Assembly: GCA_023447635.1 (NCBI GenBank) | Contig: JAEXNA010000134.1 | Location: 1 to 64,000 of the forward strand | DNA length: 64,000 nucleotides | Source of the DNA: Vulcanimicrobiota bacterium | GTDB taxonomy: Bacteria > Vulcanimicrobiota > Xenobia > Xenobiales > JADMJV01 | Direction: 5' to 3' | Translations under genes and position numbers: made by a program | Notes under the pieces: model-generated | Told to the model about the DNA's origin: nothing | Database searches by the model: none | The model's input: only the letters and a program-made list of their open reading frames with translations | Part shown: positions 62,131 to 64,000 of the stretch, piece after piece | How the letters are laid out: each line of letters starts with the position of its first letter | Numbering within the stretch: the first letter of the stretch is position 1

Positions 62131-63075
62131 TCAGTTCCAACGGGCCCTCAAGGCCAGTTCGCGCAGTTTGTTGAGAGCTCGCATCTCTTTCTGGCGCACC
62201 GACTCCCTGGAGATGCCGAAGATTTCCGCCAGTTCAGCGAACGTTTTCCCCTCGCCCCCGTCAAATCCGTAGCGCAGAGCCAGCAGCAGACGCTCTTTCT
62301 CGGTCAGGTGGGAAAGCAGCCAGGCCAGCGACTCGCGATCCAGAGAGTCGCTCTGAAGCTCTTCCTCCCCCCGCAGAAGGTCCTTCAGAGAGCTCTCGGA
62401 GTCTTCGCCCACGGGAAGTTCCAGGGAGACCGGCTGGTGAGCCATGCGCAAGATCTCTTCCAGGCGACCCTGAGCTCTGGCCTCCATACGGCGAACCATC
62501 TGGGCGACTCTGGGATCGTCGGGAGACAGGCGCTTGCCCTTCAAGGAGCGTCCGGCCTTCTTGCAGGCGACCTCGACGTCGACCGGCATCAGCGCCTGGG
62601 CCGCTTCCCCAATGGTGGCGTCGCAGCCGGTGTTCGCGCGGGCCAGGTTATTCAGGCGGTGGTACTTTTGCAAAAGCTCGTTGATATGAACAGGCAGGCG
62701 AATGGTGCGGCCCTTGTTGGCGATCGCGCGAGTGATCGCCTGACGGATCCACCAGCAGGCGTAGGTCGAGAAGCGACACCCTTTGTCCGGGTCGAATTTC
62801 TCGACGGCCTCGAGCAGGCCAAGGTTCCCTTCCTGGACCAGGTCCGAGAGGGAAAACTTGGCGAAGCGGAACTGCCGAGCGATCTTCACCACCAGGCGCA
62901 GGTTGGCTTCGGCCAGCGCTTGTCGGGCCTGCAGGTCGCCTTGCTGGACTCGACGCCCCAGATCGCGCTCTTCCTCGGCGTCGAGGAGTCGGGAGCGGGA
63001 GATCTGACGGTAGTAAGGCTCCATCTCGACCATCTCATCAAATTGTTCGGTTTTTTTTCTCGCCAGGACTGCCAT
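62131..63075 (-). CDS. RNA polymerase sigma factor of the sigma-70 group 1/2 (SigA/RpoD-like) type
   Basis: This 314-aa sigma factor has region 1.2 (EPYYRQISRSRLLDAEEE), region 2 (LRLVVKIARQF, LSDLVQEGNLGLLEAVEKF, FSTYACWWIRQAITRAI) and the 3.0 segment RTIRLPVHINE. A region 3 follows, and region 4 contains ISRESVRQKEMRALNKLREL. It lacks the acidic region 1.1 of primary sigma factors, and short length suggests an alternative group 2 factor, though some primary factors are this short. Region 3 carries an unusually basic run (KKAGRSLKGKRLSPDD). The start is ATG 63075 with AGGAGGAT upstream. It is divergent from the amidotransferase. Confidence 0.92.
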   Translation of the reverse strand: MAVLARKKTEQFDEMVEMEPYYRQISRSRLLDAEEERDLGRRVQQGDLQARQALAEANLRLVVKIARQFRFAKFSLSDLVQEGNLGLLEAVEKFDPDKGCRFSTYACWWIRQAITRAIANKGRTIRLPVHINELLQKYHRLNNLARANTGCDATIGEAAQALMPVDVEVACKKAGRSLKGKRLSPDDPRVAQMVRRMEARAQGRLEEILRMAHQPVSLELPVGEDSESSLKDLLRGEEELQSDSLDRESLAWLLSHLTEKERLLLALRYGFDGGEGKTFAELAEIFGISRESVRQKEMRALNKLRELALRARWN

Positions 63076-63266
63076 AGGGTTATCCTCCTGCTAACATATT
63101 ATGGAAACGGGGACCGGCTCTCGTCCTCCGGCGGTCCGAGATTTCTCCTACGGGGGGTAGTCCCTCAGGTTACAAGCTCGTCATCTCATGGACCGATGGT
63201 CCCCGCCTTCTCGTCTTGCTCGTGGGCCTAAAGGATTTCTCCCGTTGCACGTTCTATTGAGCGGCA

Positions 63267-64000
63267 ATGTCACAGCAAAAACCCCGCTTTCTTCTGGTAG
63301 AAGCTCGTCTCGACCCCAAAATGCAAGAGCACGAGCTCAACTGTCTTCTCCGCGCCGGCGGCCTGCAGCGCGAGGATTTCGAGATCCTCGACGTCACTCG
63401 GCAGCCGTTCGATCAGGAGATGGTCAAAGACTACGAGGCAGTGTTCATCGGCGGTACGGGTGACTTCTCGGTCGCACAGGACCGCCCCGAATGGTTCGAG
63501 CCGCTCAGCGAGTGGACCCGGGGTCTACTCGAACAGGGCAAGCCGACCCTGGGGCTCTGCTACGGATTCCACCTGATGGCTCACGCCGTGGGCGGCGAGG
63601 TCAAGACTCGCCCCGATCTCGAAGAGACCGGAACCTACAACGTCACCCTGACCGAAGAGGGGAAGAAGGACCTCATCCTGGCCCAGCAGCCCGAGACGTT
63701 CCCCGCTCAGCAGGGCCACCACGACGTGGTGCTCTCCATGCCTGAAGGCTACATCCGCCTGGCCGAAAGCGAGCGTTGCCACTGGCAGGCGTTCCGTCAT
63801 CCCGAGAAGCCTTACTACGGCCTGCAGTTCCATCCCGAACTCGGACGTAAGGAGTTCATGGACCGCATGCTGGCCTACGCCTCGTCTTACGCCTCGACCC
63901 CTGAAGTGTTCGAGAAGATTGATAAGCAGGTTTCCGAAACGAAAAACGAGGAGGTCATCGTGGCCTTCCTCGAACAGGTCGTCAAGCCGGCCACGGAAGC
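63267..64000 (+). CDS. Class I glutamine amidotransferase domain protein, cut by the right edge
   Basis: The first 244 codons are inside the window and the frame is still open at the edge. The GATase1 fold has the nucleophile Cys in PTLGLCYGFHLMAHAVGG and the His-Glu pair in YGLQFHPELG. IGGTGDFSVAQ marks the first loop. The domain most resembles the glutaminase of GMP synthase or stand-alone GATase1 proteins. After residue ~205 a charged linker begins (VFEKIDKQVSETKNEE), so another domain may follow outside the window. The start is ATG 63267; the ribosome site is weak. Confidence 0.88.
   Translation, partial: MSQQKPRFLLVEARLDPKMQEHELNCLLRAGGLQREDFEILDVTRQPFDQEMVKDYEAVFIGGTGDFSVAQDRPEWFEPLSEWTRGLLEQGKPTLGLCYGFHLMAHAVGGEVKTRPDLEETGTYNVTLTEEGKKDLILAQQPETFPAQQGHHDVVLSMPEGYIRLAESERCHWQAFRHPEKPYYGLQFHPELGRKEFMDRMLAYASSYASTPEVFEKIDKQVSETKNEEVIVAFLEQVVKPATE

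Noticed and set aside
61621..63231. 536-codon plus-strand frame opposite the GAF kinase and sigma factor
   Set aside because: It spans two well-supported minus-strand genes and their spacer; no motif is present.

Overview
The window is GC-rich, gene-dense bacterial chromosome. It has a complete two-partner secretion pair whose transporter ends in the aromatic residue typical of outer-membrane barrels, plus lipoproteins and a sedoheptulose-7-phosphate isomerase, so the host is a diderm. Ser/Thr kinase-WD40, zinc-ribbon-FHA, SARP-type and NHL proteins recall poorly cultivated diderm phyla (Vulcanimicrobiota/Eremiobacterota, Armatimonadota or non-photosynthetic cyanobacterial relatives). This is inference from gene content; I cannot fix the phylum. 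I saw no tRNA, rRNA, CRISPR array, insertion sequence or prophage.

Layout: (1) 1-10.6 kb, minus strand: a two-partner secretion operon with a giant repeat adhesin (open at the left edge) and its transporter. (2) 11.0-12.5 kb, minus: a small alanine-rich protein and a trigger factor lacking its PPIase domain. (3) 12.7-17.1 kb: a heterodimeric ABC exporter converging on a lipase. (4) 17.2-25.0 kb: a histidine kinase divergent from a REC/HD-GYP/TPR/SARP regulator, which is followed by a Ser/Thr kinase-WD40 protein. (5) 25.1-31.3 kb: recN, an M16 peptidase and the aspartate-pathway genes dapB-asd-lysC, closed by a bidirectional terminator. (6) 31.4-43.1 kb: acyl-CoA synthetase, FHA protein, a large secreted protein, a HAD phosphatase, rqcH with a TlpA-like lipoprotein and an anti-sigma-like protein, then gmk, an NHL protein and a lipoprotein cyclophilin.

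(7) 43.1-48.4 kb: a tightly overlapping six-gene lipid-polyketide operon: type III PKS, ICMT-type methyltransferase, acyl carrier protein, fatty acyl-AMP ligase, nitroreductase-fold enzyme and FAD monooxygenase. The likely flow is fatty acid to acyl-AMP to acyl-ACP to alkylresorcinol or alkylpyrone, then methylation and oxidation. This is the best candidate for an undescribed pathway in the window.

(8) 48.5-54.8 kb, minus: gmhA, a GT4 glycosyltransferase, a GNAT-fold protein that seems to use a CTG start, a divergent RelA/SpoT-fold protein and a long coiled-coil protein. (9) 55.0-60.8 kb: ilvE, aroB-aroQ-truB and a two-component pair, with a candidate attenuator-like leader before aroB. (10) 60.8-64 kb: a GAF histidine kinase and a group 1/2-like sigma factor on the minus strand, divergent from a class I glutamine amidotransferase that runs off the right edge.
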